Below, piece after piece: positions 8,183-15,984 of a stretch of DNA of 45,173 nt. The position numbers were made by a program, and so were the translations under genes. A model generated the notes under the pieces. It was not told where the DNA came from. It was given only the letters and a program-made list of their open reading frames with translations, and ran no database searches. Location: contig JANNXY010000005.1 in assembly GCA_031409775.1 (NCBI GenBank), positions 1-45,173 on the forward strand, in the 5' to 3' direction. Positions within the stretch are counted from its first letter, which is position 1. The number at the start of each line of letters is the position of its first letter. This stretch comes from JANNXY01 sp031409775 (GTDB taxonomy: Bacteria > Patescibacteriota > Minisyncoccia > Phycocordibacterales > CAIZIN01).

Positions 8183-9532
8183 ATGGAAAACAACACAGAT
8201 AATAGAAGCTTCTTTGCAACAGTATTGCTACGCATAGCATATATTGTCGGAATTCTTCTCGCAATACTCATATTATCTATCGGCATTTCTAAATACGTGC
8301 CTACTTTCTTCTCTTATATTAGCAACTCGTTTTCATCTATCTCTGATATATGGAAGCCTCGTGAGGGTCTGGTCATATCGAGCAGTAGCGACAGTATAAA
8401 GTCCGGTGAATCCATCAGGCTCATCTGGAGTGACGAGGTAGATTCTACTGGTGCATCTATTGCATTTACTTGTGCAGACGATCTCACCGTCATGTATGTA
8501 GGTGCAAATGGTAGTAAGTTCCCTATCGAATGTGGCAAGGAATTCAAACTCGGTGCCGATGTTCATTCTGCAAGCTTCGTACTGACTGTGGAAACTACCA
8601 ACGGTTTCGCTGACGCAGAGTTCAGTATAGTAGAAACATATAGCGACCAGACTTCCAAGCGAGGTTCCAAGACGATAACCGTAACAAGCTCTGTTGCCAC
8701 AGCACCGGTAGTATCCACAACCACCACCCCTACTCTTGTAGAAGAAAAGCTTGTGGTTAAACCTATAGTAGCCAAGCCTTCTAAGCCTGCGACTCAGTAC
8801 GTGGCCCCTGTCTATACTCCTGTATACTACGGTCCAGCTGACCTAGCAGTGATAAGCGTAAAGCCAGGATACGTAAATTCATTTGGCCAATTCGTACAGA
8901 GCACTACTGTTAGATCGTCACAGGTATCTGCGGTTCAGATCACCGTCGGCAACAGTGGTGGGACTCCAACTGGGTACTGGAAGCTCAGTGCAACGCTACC
9001 ATCCGGCAATGGGGAATTTAACTCTCTACCACTCGCTCCCCTAGGACCAGGTGCATCGGGTGTATTTACCCTACAGATGGGACAGATCGCGCAGACTGGA
9101 AACTACTCTATCGTAGTACGAGCTGATTCTAACAACGTCGTGTCAGAGTTCAACGAGAAGAACAACGATAGCCATGCAATGATAAATGTGACCGGAGGCT
9201 CATCTGCCATGACAGGCAAGGCTGACCTATCAGTGAGGATCGCAAGCATAGACGTACTCAGTAACGATCGTGCAGAGGTAAAATTTGAAATAAAAAACAC
9301 AGGTGGCAAATCCGCCAACAATTGGGGATTTCAAGCCAACCTACCAACTGATGATAATGACAACTACAAATCTGAATCCACATATGATCTAGCACCAGGC
9401 GCGACTACGGTGTTTACACTCAAATTCAATAATGTGAAAGATGGTGACGACATAGAGATCGAGGTAGACCCAACTGACAAGATCGACGAAAGCAATGAGA
9501 GTAACAACTCTGATTCAGAGGAGGTGAGATAA
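8183..9532 (+). CDS. Membrane-anchored CARDB-domain surface protein
   Basis: About 449 aa starting at MENNTDN (the promoter excludes the in-frame ATG at 8174). There is a single N-terminal transmembrane helix (IAYIVGILLAILILSIGI) with the rest predicted outside. An Ig-like region, a Thr/Val-rich linker (TTTTPTLVEEK) and a proline-rich stretch lead to two CARDB domains, at roughly residues 220-330 and 350-445. Each has the typical opening (ADLAVISV, ADLSVRIA), a NxGG turn and the closing xExNNxN motif (SEFNEKNND, DESNESNNS). CARDB domains are adhesion-like beta sandwiches of bacterial and archaeal surface proteins. Divergent from the sortase; convergent with gyrB, whose stop abuts at 9533. Partner unknown. 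Confidence 0.85.
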   Translation: MENNTDNRSFFATVLLRIAYIVGILLAILILSIGISKYVPTFFSYISNSFSSISDIWKPREGLVISSSSDSIKSGESIRLIWSDEVDSTGASIAFTCADDLTVMYVGANGSKFPIECGKEFKLGADVHSASFVLTVETTNGFADAEFSIVETYSDQTSKRGSKTITVTSSVATAPVVSTTTTPTLVEEKLVVKPIVAKPSKPATQYVAPVYTPVYYGPADLAVISVKPGYVNSFGQFVQSTTVRSSQVSAVQITVGNSGGTPTGYWKLSATLPSGNGEFNSLPLAPLGPGASGVFTLQMGQIAQTGNYSIVVRADSNNVVSEFNEKNNDSHAMINVTGGSSAMTGKADLSVRIASIDVLSNDRAEVKFEIKNTGGKSANNWGFQANLPTDDNDNYKSESTYDLAPGATTVFTLKFNNVKDGDDIEIEVDPTDKIDESNESNNSDSEEVR

Positions 9533-11599
9533 TTATATATCAAGCTTAGCCATCTTGGCATTGCTCTGGATAAACGACTTGCGGGATGGGACGTCGGTGC
9601 CCATAAGCATGTCGAATACTTTGTTGGCTTCGGCGGCATCGTCAACGCGAACCTGCTTCATGATACGTCGTGCTGGATCCATAGTAGTTTCCCATAGCTC
9701 GTCTGCGTTCATTTCTCCCAATCCTTTGTAACGCTGTACATGGATCTTGGTTGATTTGGTTGATTCTTCTTCTGGTGAATCATCGGACTCTCCTGCTACA
9801 TCTAGATTGATGCCGTTTTTAGACATAAAAACATTCTTTTCTTCTTCGGAATACAGGTAAGTTAGCTCCTTGCCTTTTTTAATTTTGTAAAGCGGAGACT
9901 GAGCGATGTAGATATATCCACCTTCGATAAGCGATGGGAAATAGCGGAAAAACAGAGTAAGTATAAGTGTACGAATATGCGCTCCATCCACGTCCGCATC
10001 TGTAGCTATTATTATCTTGTGATATCTGAGCTTGCCGATGTCGAACGTATCACCTATCGCTGTACCGAGTGCGATAACCAGGTTCTTTACTTGTTCTGAT
10101 CCTAGCATCTTGTCTAGTCGAGCACGTTCTACATTGAGAATCTTGCCTCGTAGGGGTAGGATGGCTTGGGTGCGTCTGTCACGGCCAGTCTTGGCTGTTC
10201 CACCCGCAGAGTCTCCCTCTACGATAAACAACTCTGACTCTTCGGCAGACTTGCTCTGACAGTCTGCGAGCTTGCCCGGCAATGTCATACCTTCGAGTGC
10301 GCCTTTGCGTAGAAATGAGTCCTTGGCTGCTTTGGCGGCTTTGCGGGAGCGCAAAGCAAGTATCGACTTGTTGATGATTGCCCTGGCATCGTCTGGGTGC
10401 TCTTCCATATATGCGCCGAAAGCTTCACCGAACACACTCGCTACAGCAGACTGTGCCTCGGTAGAGCCGAGTTTAGCCTTGGTCTGGCCTTCGAACTGGA
10501 TCTCGCGGAGCTTTACGGATACCACCGCAGTTAGTCCCTCGATCACGTCTTCTCCGGTAAAGTTGTCATCACCTTCCTTGATCATTCCTGCCTTGCGAGC
10601 GTATGTGTTGATAGTACGAGTGAGAGCAGTCTTGAATCCAGTGATGTGGGTTCCACCCTCTGGAGTGTTGATGTTGTTGGCGAATCCTACGATACGTGAA
10701 GATATGTCATCTACGTATTGGAGCGACACCTCGACAGACTCTACACCCTCTGCTTTCTTCTCTACATAGAATACATTGTTGTGAATAGGCTTCTGTGAAG
10801 AGTTGTAGAAAATGACGAGAGACTTGAGCCCTCCTTCGAAATAAAACGTCTTGGATGGAGCTTCGAGCTCGGTATCAGCAAAGAAATATGCATCTTCACG
10901 AAGCTCGTCGATCAAGTCGTCTTTGGCTTCGCGTGCATCTATCACGGTGATCTTTAATCCCTTTACCAGATATGCCTGGTTGCGAGTATGGTTGACGATC
11001 CAGTTGTAGTCAAATACTACACCTTCTTTAAATATTTCTGCATCTGGTTTAAATGTAACAACTGTTCCGTGGTATTTGGTTTTGCCAATGTTTTTTACTT
11101 TACTCTTTGGCTTGCCTATCACGTACTCCTGCATATGTTTGCCACCGTCCTGGTGAACCTCGACTTTGGTATGGATAGAAAGAGCGTTTACCACTGACGC
11201 ACCTACTCCATGGAGACCACCAGAAACAGTGTAGCCTCCATCGCCGAATTTGCCTCCGGCATGAAGTACGGTCATAACGGTTTCGAGTGCAGAGACTTTA
11301 GTCTTTGGATGTATTCCTATCGGGATTCCGCGACCATCGTCAACTATGCGAACATAGCCTCCAGGAAGCAATGCGATCTCGATTCGCGAACAGCGGCCAT
11401 TCATCGCTTCGTCGCGGGAGTTGTCAAATATTTCTCGAACCAGTGTATGGAGACCATCATAACCTGTAGTACCTATGTACATCCCCGGACGGCGTCGTAC
11501 GGCTTCTAGGCCTTCTAGGACTGTGATGGACGATGCGTCGTAGGTGTCTTTGTCGCGCTTTTTAATAGGTTCCTTTTTGGTGCTTTCTTTGGCCATCAT
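9533..11599 (-). CDS. gyrB: DNA gyrase subunit B
   Basis: ATPase subunit of DNA gyrase (688 aa). The GHKL ATP-binding region includes EIFDNSRDEA, DDGRGIP and GGLHGVGASVVNALS. The transducer domain carries the TKAKLGSTEAQ region. The Toprim domain shows EGDSAGG and the metal-binding DADVDGAH. The QRYKGLGEMN motif favours GyrB over ParE. It is shorter than E. coli GyrB (804 aa) because the large Toprim insert of that lineage is missing, as in many bacteria. Two adjacent ATGs (11599 and 11596) are possible starts. A TATAAT at 11623-11628 gives a leader of about 16 nt with no Shine-Dalgarno sequence. No terminator is seen in the convergent junction with the CARDB gene. Confidence 0.97.
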   Translation of the reverse strand: MMAKESTKKEPIKKRDKDTYDASSITVLEGLEAVRRRPGMYIGTTGYDGLHTLVREIFDNSRDEAMNGRCSRIEIALLPGGYVRIVDDGRGIPIGIHPKTKVSALETVMTVLHAGGKFGDGGYTVSGGLHGVGASVVNALSIHTKVEVHQDGGKHMQEYVIGKPKSKVKNIGKTKYHGTVVTFKPDAEIFKEGVVFDYNWIVNHTRNQAYLVKGLKITVIDAREAKDDLIDELREDAYFFADTELEAPSKTFYFEGGLKSLVIFYNSSQKPIHNNVFYVEKKAEGVESVEVSLQYVDDISSRIVGFANNINTPEGGTHITGFKTALTRTINTYARKAGMIKEGDDNFTGEDVIEGLTAVVSVKLREIQFEGQTKAKLGSTEAQSAVASVFGEAFGAYMEEHPDDARAIINKSILALRSRKAAKAAKDSFLRKGALEGMTLPGKLADCQSKSAEESELFIVEGDSAGGTAKTGRDRRTQAILPLRGKILNVERARLDKMLGSEQVKNLVIALGTAIGDTFDIGKLRYHKIIIATDADVDGAHIRTLILTLFFRYFPSLIEGGYIYIAQSPLYKIKKGKELTYLYSEEEKNVFMSKNGINLDVAGESDDSPEEESTKSTKIHVQRYKGLGEMNADELWETTMDPARRIMKQVRVDDAAEANKVFDMLMGTDVPSRKSFIQSNAKMAKLDI

Positions 11600-11622
11600 A
11601 TTTACGTAAATTTAGTGGACTT

Positions 11623-11628
11623 ATTATA
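11623..11628 (-). promoter_or_regulatory. -10 box of gyrB
   Basis: Perfect TATAAT 23 nt before the ATG at 11599. No convincing -35 at 16-18 nt. Confidence 0.5.
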
Positions 11629-11652
11629 GCAAAACTTAGGAGTTTAAAGTAC

Positions 11653-11680
11653 TTGACATGCTGGTATTTATAAGTAATAT
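11653..11680 (+). promoter_or_regulatory. Leaderless-type promoter of the 64-aa gene
   Basis: Consensus TTGACA (11653-11658), 16-nt spacer, TAATAT (11675-11680), 7 nt to the ATG at 11688. It rules out the in-frame ATG at 11658, which overlaps the -35. Confidence 0.75.
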
Positions 11681-11687
11681 TCAAGCA

Positions 11688-11882
11688 ATGAAAGCTCCTT
11701 CAGCACTAGAAACCGCTCGTACAATTATTTCAAACCACCATTCGATCAGAGATGGAGTAATCCAGGACATAATTAGATCTGCAAAAAATGAATCCTCTAA
11801 TCTCAACATTCTACCAAAATCAATGAGGGCTGCGTTGTTGAGGGAATTCAAGGAAAAAATTGTATCGCTATGGCCTGATTAG
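11688..11882 (+). CDS. Small hypothetical protein, 64 aa
   Basis: I do not recognise this protein. From MKAPSALETAR it appears mainly helical and mildly basic, with no Cys and no membrane segment. A near-consensus promoter places the transcript start at or next to ATG 11688, which is the main reason to accept it as a gene. It stands alone, divergent from gyrB and convergent with the MazF/C39 gene, with the inverted-repeat element beginning 30 nt after its stop. Role unknown. Confidence 0.6.
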   Translation: MKAPSALETARTIISNHHSIRDGVIQDIIRSAKNESSNLNILPKSMRAALLREFKEKIVSLWPD

Positions 11883-11911
11883 TATAATTCAGCTTACTAA
11901 TCTTTTTATTT

Positions 11912-12034
11912 AACTCAACCACCCCGATTTGCAAAGCCAAATCTCCCCTCCTTAGCCAAGGCGGGGATTCATGCACTAAATCTCCTCCTAAACTTAGGAG
12001 GAGTGGCCAGTCGGCGAGACGAGGTGGTTGAGTT
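11912..12034. repeat. Palindromic repeat element with 12-bp terminal inverted repeats, copy B
   Basis: 123 bp bounded by perfect inverted repeats AACTCAACCACC (11912-11923) and GGTGGTTGAGTT (12023-12034). Inside are GATTTG/CAAATC and CTCCTCCTAA/TTAGGAGGAG stem-loops and an imperfect CCCCTCC/GGCGGGG arm. Copy A at 5522 is the same family inverted. The right terminal repeat overlaps the stop codon of the MazF/C39 gene by 2 nt. It codes for nothing and resembles a MITE-like or REP-like element. Confidence 0.85.
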
Positions 12035-13085
12035 ATTTATTTAGAAATATTGCAAATTTCCTCCAGTGTTTCCTAAATGTTTCTAGATCTACGAATCGAT
12101 TCGCACCAGAATCATCCCTAGCTTCTGGTTCGTGGTAATAAAACCCAGCTTCGTCGTACCCGACCAATACTACCTGATGAGGTCTATGCTTGTCAGTAAA
12201 ACTCGCTGAGCAAGAGATAATAACAGGAACCCCATTCTCCAAAGTCTTTTTAATTTTTTTTATTCCTTTTGTGACGAGTTCTTCTTCGAAGTCACTTTTC
12301 TCAAAGGATTTTTTGCGTATATTGATTTTAATACTTCTAAACTCCTCGTCATAGGCCAGGAATCCATGATTATGTGCTATACGTATTAATCCTGCATGTG
12401 CCCACCCAATCCCTTCGATATAGCCACCGACAATAGTCGTACCTTCTAAAATCAAATCATCTATCGAAAATTTAAAATCACCATCCGACAAATATTGTAG
12501 GACCATCTTGAGACATGTTGGCGCACAGGCTCGATCTTGCCACCCATCAAGTGTCACTTTATTAAATTGAGAATAAAATGGGACTAATAGCTTGACTGAT
12601 TTATTATGATTAGCTATACTATTAACATATTTGGGATTTACCCACGACCCCGCCTCCAAAAGAGGCGGGGGAAATTTTTTATTATTTAGAAAATAGAGAT
12701 TAAAAAAATCTAAAGAAACTTTCTCTCGATCATGTTTTGATAGCTCTCCCATTTTAGTATGCATTCTCTTGCTACTAAAGACTCTGACCTGACTAAGAAT
12801 AATATTAATTTTTTTATTTCCGAAATCTATTATTGAATACCAAGTTCCTTCTTTAATCTTAGTGCTCATAGGTATACCGAGAAATCCTTCGTTACTAAGT
12901 TTCCTGTAGATCAAAACCGGTCGAGAAAAATCAGCACTCTTTCCACTAATTTCAACACCAATATTCTCTCCAACAGAAACCCACCATACTTCACCTTCCC
13001 GAAATTGAGGGTAGATTTTCTTGTAAGAATCTATTTTTTCTTTTAGACCAATCCATTCTTTAAATTTTTTAACTATTTTATCCAT
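12033..13085 (-). CDS. PemK/MazF-like domain fused to a C39-like peptidase domain
   Basis: 350 aa. Residues about 20-135 match the PemK/MazF-like fold of the two paralogues in this window (GEVWWVSVGENIG, FSRPVLIYRKL, GFLGIP, ILSQVRVFSSKRM). Residues about 165-348 look like a papain-like C39-family cysteine peptidase: FYSQ, then WQDRACAPTCLKM with candidate nucleophile Cys187, and the His motif HQVVLVGYD followed by YYHEPEA, where the usual DP is EP. No signal peptide, so it is probably cytoplasmic. The linker (PPPLLEAG) is encoded by a perfect GC-rich palindrome at 12648-12670. Paralogues end near this point, so the fusion probably arose by read-through across the palindrome. A GATAAT lies 6 nt before the ATG. 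Whether the N-domain is still an RNase is unknown. Confidence 0.8.
   Translation of the reverse strand: MDKIVKKFKEWIGLKEKIDSYKKIYPQFREGEVWWVSVGENIGVEISGKSADFSRPVLIYRKLSNEGFLGIPMSTKIKEGTWYSIIDFGNKKINIILSQVRVFSSKRMHTKMGELSKHDREKVSLDFFNLYFLNNKKFPPPLLEAGSWVNPKYVNSIANHNKSVKLLVPFYSQFNKVTLDGWQDRACAPTCLKMVLQYLSDGDFKFSIDDLILEGTTIVGGYIEGIGWAHAGLIRIAHNHGFLAYDEEFRSIKINIRKKSFEKSDFEEELVTKGIKKIKKTLENGVPVIISCSASFTDKHRPHQVVLVGYDEAGFYYHEPEARDDSGANRFVDLETFRKHWRKFAIFLNK
12648..12670. repeat. In-frame GC-rich palindrome at the fusion joint
   Basis: CCCCGCCTC, 5-nt loop, GAGGCGGGG, lying in frame inside the MazF/C39 coding sequence. The flanking GGGATTTACCC (12633-12643) recurs in related form just upstream of the gene (13101-13111) and beside the MazF-like pseudogene (39756-39765). 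Confidence 0.8.
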
Positions 13086-13100
13086 GTTATAATTATCTTT

Positions 13101-13131
13101 TGGGATTTTCCCATCGCCTATTTATGGGCAT
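13101..13131. repeat. Palindromic motif upstream of the MazF/C39 gene
   Basis: TGGGATTTTCCCA palindrome followed by a second small stem (GCC/GGC around TATTTATG). It shares GGGATTT-CCC with 12633 and 39756. It lies immediately upstream of the -10 box of the fusion gene, so it could be an operator or a repeat remnant. Confidence 0.45.
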
Positions 13132-13133
13132 AC

Positions 13134-15389
13134 TTACCTAACTTGCCAACCTTCTTCATTATTCATAATTTCGGTAATTTTATTCATTATCGCATTTACT
13201 TCTTCGTCAGTAAGTGTTTTATCCATAGATTGATAAATCATTCGATAACCATATGATGTTTTACCTTCCTTCGTAAATTTATCGAATAGTTGTGGCTCTT
13301 TGATAAGCAACTCTCCTGAATTATCTTTTATTATTTCTACAATTTCTTCGGGAGAAGTATTTACTGAGGTCCATAAAGCAATATCACGAACGATAAATGG
13401 ATAGGCAGAAACCGGTATGAAAATATTGGAGCTTATTGCCATCTCGGTCATCTCACCCACTTCGGCTAGATTCTCTATTTCTTTACCTAGATCGATTTCT
13501 TCTACTTCGATCTTTTTCTTTTTGTTTATCTTACCTTTGCAGAGCATCAGCCTCTCACCTTGGGCATCGAATACTTTACCGATTTCAAATATTTTTATCT
13601 CATCTAGACCGAGCAAATCAATGTTTTTTAAATTGAATTCCAAACTCTCCTTTATACCATCAGACAGATTCGTCCTCATAAACCCCTTGTCACTTGCCAG
13701 AGGGTTTTCTATTTCTATTTCGCCTTTGTCGCGGAAAGCATAGTTATAAACTTCAGTATAACCAACGGCTACCATCTGTGCACGTTTCAGACTGCAATAG
13801 TAATACTCTTTGTTCAACTCCAACTTATCAGTTGATACTGGAGGCTTTGCTTCGATATTATTGTATCCGTAAATCCTGCCGATCTCTTCTATCAAATCTT
13901 CCTTGATCCTGAGGTCCAACCTCTCGTGTGGTACAGTCACTACCCATCGCTTCTCTCCTACGGTGGCCATCCTGCCGTATCCTACAATCTCAGCGAATCT
14001 TTTACTTTCCTTTAACCTTTCTTCCAATACACCCTCTGGATCCGCAGCGTGAATTACTTTACCTTCTCCAATGTATACCCCACAATGACTTACTCCATTT
14101 GTAACAATAGTTCCCTTCATGAAATCTTTGGTTTCTGTATCGGGCATATTTATCTGACGTTTGGTTTTAGAGAAAATTACATCTCCAGGAACTAATTCTG
14201 ACTCATTGATTGGTTTGGAAAAAATAAACTGGTCTACAGTAATTCTTGGTACCTGCACTCCAGATTCTTTGTATAGATAAGAAGTAAGAGATGAGCAGTC
14301 AAAAGATTCTGGTGCATCGTAGAGCACGCTCGCACCCCATTTGTATGGCTTGCCCACAAACTCTTTGACTTTGTTCGGGATGAAGTCGTGTGCAGTGACA
14401 CAAGCATGCTCCCAACCAAATTTATTGATTATTTCTTCGACTTGTTTTGCGCTCAATTCTACACCAAGTTTGCTATTGATTTCTGATAGAGATACACCGA
14501 CTTTATAAAGCTTCACAGGCTTGGGATAAACATCAACGTAACCATCGACAATACCTCCAGCGATTTCGGTGATTAGTTTGATAAGATCAGACAATCCCTG
14601 TATAGCAAGCTCTGGTGTGAGTTCGTTCTCAAACCTCTTCTGAGCATCGGTTACAAGTCCCAAGCCTCGTCCGGTCTTGCGCACAGTTACTGGGTCGAAG
14701 TTGGCTGACTCGAGTAATATGTCTGTAGTATTGTTATCTACGAGTGCTTCGGATCCACCTTTGACCCCCGCTATAGCCAAAGTTTTATTATTATTTTCAT
14801 CTACAATCACCAAGGTACCTTCTTTCAACTCATACTCTTTGCTATCTAAGGCCATAAACTTTTTTGCTGCCTTGAGCTTTTGAATTTTAACTATCGACTT
14901 CCCACTATCAACTACTAACTTACTCAGATCAAATACATGAGTCGGCTGGCCAATGCTAAATAAAACATAATTAGTTGCATCGACGATATTGTTAATCGAT
15001 CTCTGACCTACAGCTTCCAGACTAACCTTGAGCCAGTCTGGACTTGGACCAACTTTCACACCTTTGATAATCGCCCCCGTGTATCTACGACAGAGCCTGG
15101 TGTCCTGTATTTCTACATTTAAATTTTCTGAAACCTTGGGTAGTTCAATTTTATTTCTAGGCTTGAGCTTGAACCCGAATGCTACCGCGATGTCAGTGGC
15201 GATTCCATAATGCGACAGAGCATAGTGAGCACGATCTGGTAGGATCTTTACGTCTATCACGTCATCGTCTCCATGTTTCTCTATACCTTCAATTTCAAAA
15301 GCTGTCATCGTTAATTTCGACGCGATCTCTTCTGCATTCGGCAGAGTTTCCTCTATATAATTTTGTAGCCATTGGCGCGATACTTTCAT
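13134..15389 (-). CDS. pheT: Phenylalanyl-tRNA synthetase beta subunit with an inserted NlpC/P60 peptidase domain
   Basis: 751 aa; beta subunit of the (alpha-beta)2 enzyme. The PheT framework is clear: N-terminal segment (MKVSRQWLQNYI), B3/4 editing domain (CRRYTGAIIKGV, NNIVDATNYVL), split B5 domain (GVSLSEINSKLGV and DLIEEIGRIYGYNNI), catalytic-like core and C-terminal FDX-ACB domain (YPFIVRDIALW). The EMAP tRNA-binding domain is absent. Between B5 halves, at about residues 331-477, sits a complete NlpC/P60 domain: GKPYKWGA, SFDCSSL (Cys365), LVPGDVIF, SHCGVYIG (His435) and VIHAAD (His447). The frame is continuous. NlpC/P60 enzymes normally cut peptidoglycan stem peptides outside the cell; no export signal is present here. 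pheS lies 1.8 kb upstream with two genes between. Confidence 0.95.
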   Translation of the reverse strand: MKVSRQWLQNYIEETLPNAEEIASKLTMTAFEIEGIEKHGDDDVIDVKILPDRAHYALSHYGIATDIAVAFGFKLKPRNKIELPKVSENLNVEIQDTRLCRRYTGAIIKGVKVGPSPDWLKVSLEAVGQRSINNIVDATNYVLFSIGQPTHVFDLSKLVVDSGKSIVKIQKLKAAKKFMALDSKEYELKEGTLVIVDENNNKTLAIAGVKGGSEALVDNNTTDILLESANFDPVTVRKTGRGLGLVTDAQKRFENELTPELAIQGLSDLIKLITEIAGGIVDGYVDVYPKPVKLYKVGVSLSEINSKLGVELSAKQVEEIINKFGWEHACVTAHDFIPNKVKEFVGKPYKWGASVLYDAPESFDCSSLTSYLYKESGVQVPRITVDQFIFSKPINESELVPGDVIFSKTKRQINMPDTETKDFMKGTIVTNGVSHCGVYIGEGKVIHAADPEGVLEERLKESKRFAEIVGYGRMATVGEKRWVVTVPHERLDLRIKEDLIEEIGRIYGYNNIEAKPPVSTDKLELNKEYYYCSLKRAQMVAVGYTEVYNYAFRDKGEIEIENPLASDKGFMRTNLSDGIKESLEFNLKNIDLLGLDEIKIFEIGKVFDAQGERLMLCKGKINKKKKIEVEEIDLGKEIENLAEVGEMTEMAISSNIFIPVSAYPFIVRDIALWTSVNTSPEEIVEIIKDNSGELLIKEPQLFDKFTKEGKTSYGYRMIYQSMDKTLTDEEVNAIMNKITEIMNNEEGWQVR

Positions 15390-15399
15390 GTTTTTATAT

Positions 15400-15427
15400 T
15401 TGACAATATTACCTTATTTGATATACT
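15400..15427 (+). promoter_or_regulatory. Promoter of a very short plus-strand unit
   Basis: Consensus TTGACA (15400-15405), 16-nt spacer, TATACT (15422-15427), reading away from the pheT start and towards the hairpin at 15450. Confidence 0.5.
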
Positions 15428-15433
15428 TTATCC

Positions 15434-15484
15434 ATCACCACGAAAGGCCCCCCTTGAGATTCATGCTCAAGGGGTTCTTTTCTT
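15434..15484 (+). ncRNA. Candidate ~50-nt transcript
   Basis: Predicted from the promoter at 15400 to the hairpin CCCCTTGAG/CTCAAGGGG (15450-15474) and its T-rich tail. It would be antisense to the last codons of the NYN gene. No reading frame. The hairpin may instead serve the NYN gene, so the RNA is only a candidate. Confidence 0.3.
15450..15484. terminator. Hairpin at the 3' end of the NYN gene
   Basis: Nine-bp stem CCCCTTGAG/CTCAAGGGG with a 7-nt loop, followed on the plus strand by TTCTTTTCTT. The NYN stop codon (TGA, 15467-15469) lies inside the 3' arm. The U-rich tail is better on the plus strand. Confidence 0.6.
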
Positions 15485-15967
15485 GTGTTCTAATTTATTC
15501 CTAAGATCGTTCATGAATGCAATATCTTTCTTGGCAAATTTCTTGAGCAAAGCAGAATATTTGCGGATGTTGGGTACAAGCACTGTCTCTAACTTTTTAT
15601 TATCACCAAGATATTTGATCAGACAATAAAAATCCCCATCTCCGGATGCAATAATTGCTTTATCATAATTATTGTATTCGATCATTGCTTGCAATACTAA
15701 TTCAGCATCACAATTACCCTTGGTAGTTCCATCTTTGTACTGAAGGGTTGGTTTAAATATACAGATAAACCCAGCTTCCTGAAGAGAAATATATAAATCA
15801 TTATTACCTTCAATATAACCGATAAATAGGAAAGCTTTGGTTACAGAGTATTTATCTTCCAAATAAACTCTGAATCTAGCAAAGTCTAAAACCCATCCTT
15901 GATTTCTAATCGCAAGATTTACATTCTGACTATCTATAAATGCAAAATTATTTTCTTTCTTTAGCAT
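15467..15967 (-). CDS. NYN-domain (LabA/DUF88-like) putative ribonuclease
   Basis: 166 aa, one complete NYN domain of the PIN-like nuclease superfamily. The expected acidic active-site positions are visible: FIDSQNVN near residue 11, CDAELVLQAM near residue 88, and SGDGDFYCLI near residue 110. The family is linked to RNA cleavage or RNA metabolism in bacteria; the substrate here is unknown. No signal peptide. It begins 17 nt after the dockerin-like gene and is followed by pheT, so it interrupts what is usually a pheST pair. A second, broken NYN gene is at 41749-41994. It ends in TGA. Confidence 0.85.
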   Translation of the reverse strand: MLKKENNFAFIDSQNVNLAIRNQGWVLDFARFRVYLEDKYSVTKAFLFIGYIEGNNDLYISLQEAGFICIFKPTLQYKDGTTKGNCDAELVLQAMIEYNNYDKAIIASGDGDFYCLIKYLGDNKKLETVLVPNIRKYSALLKKFAKKDIAFMNDLRNKLEHKKRTP

Positions 15968-15984
15968 AACTTGAAAACTAAAAC

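Noticed and set aside
10272..10769. 165-codon plus-strand frame opposite gyrB
   Set aside because: Shadow of gyrB; composition follows the gyrB codons and no start signal is present.
15389..15430. A clear pheT promoter on the minus strand
   Set aside because: Candidate -10 sequences exist in the AT-rich gap, but none has a matching -35; the consensus promoter there reads the other way.
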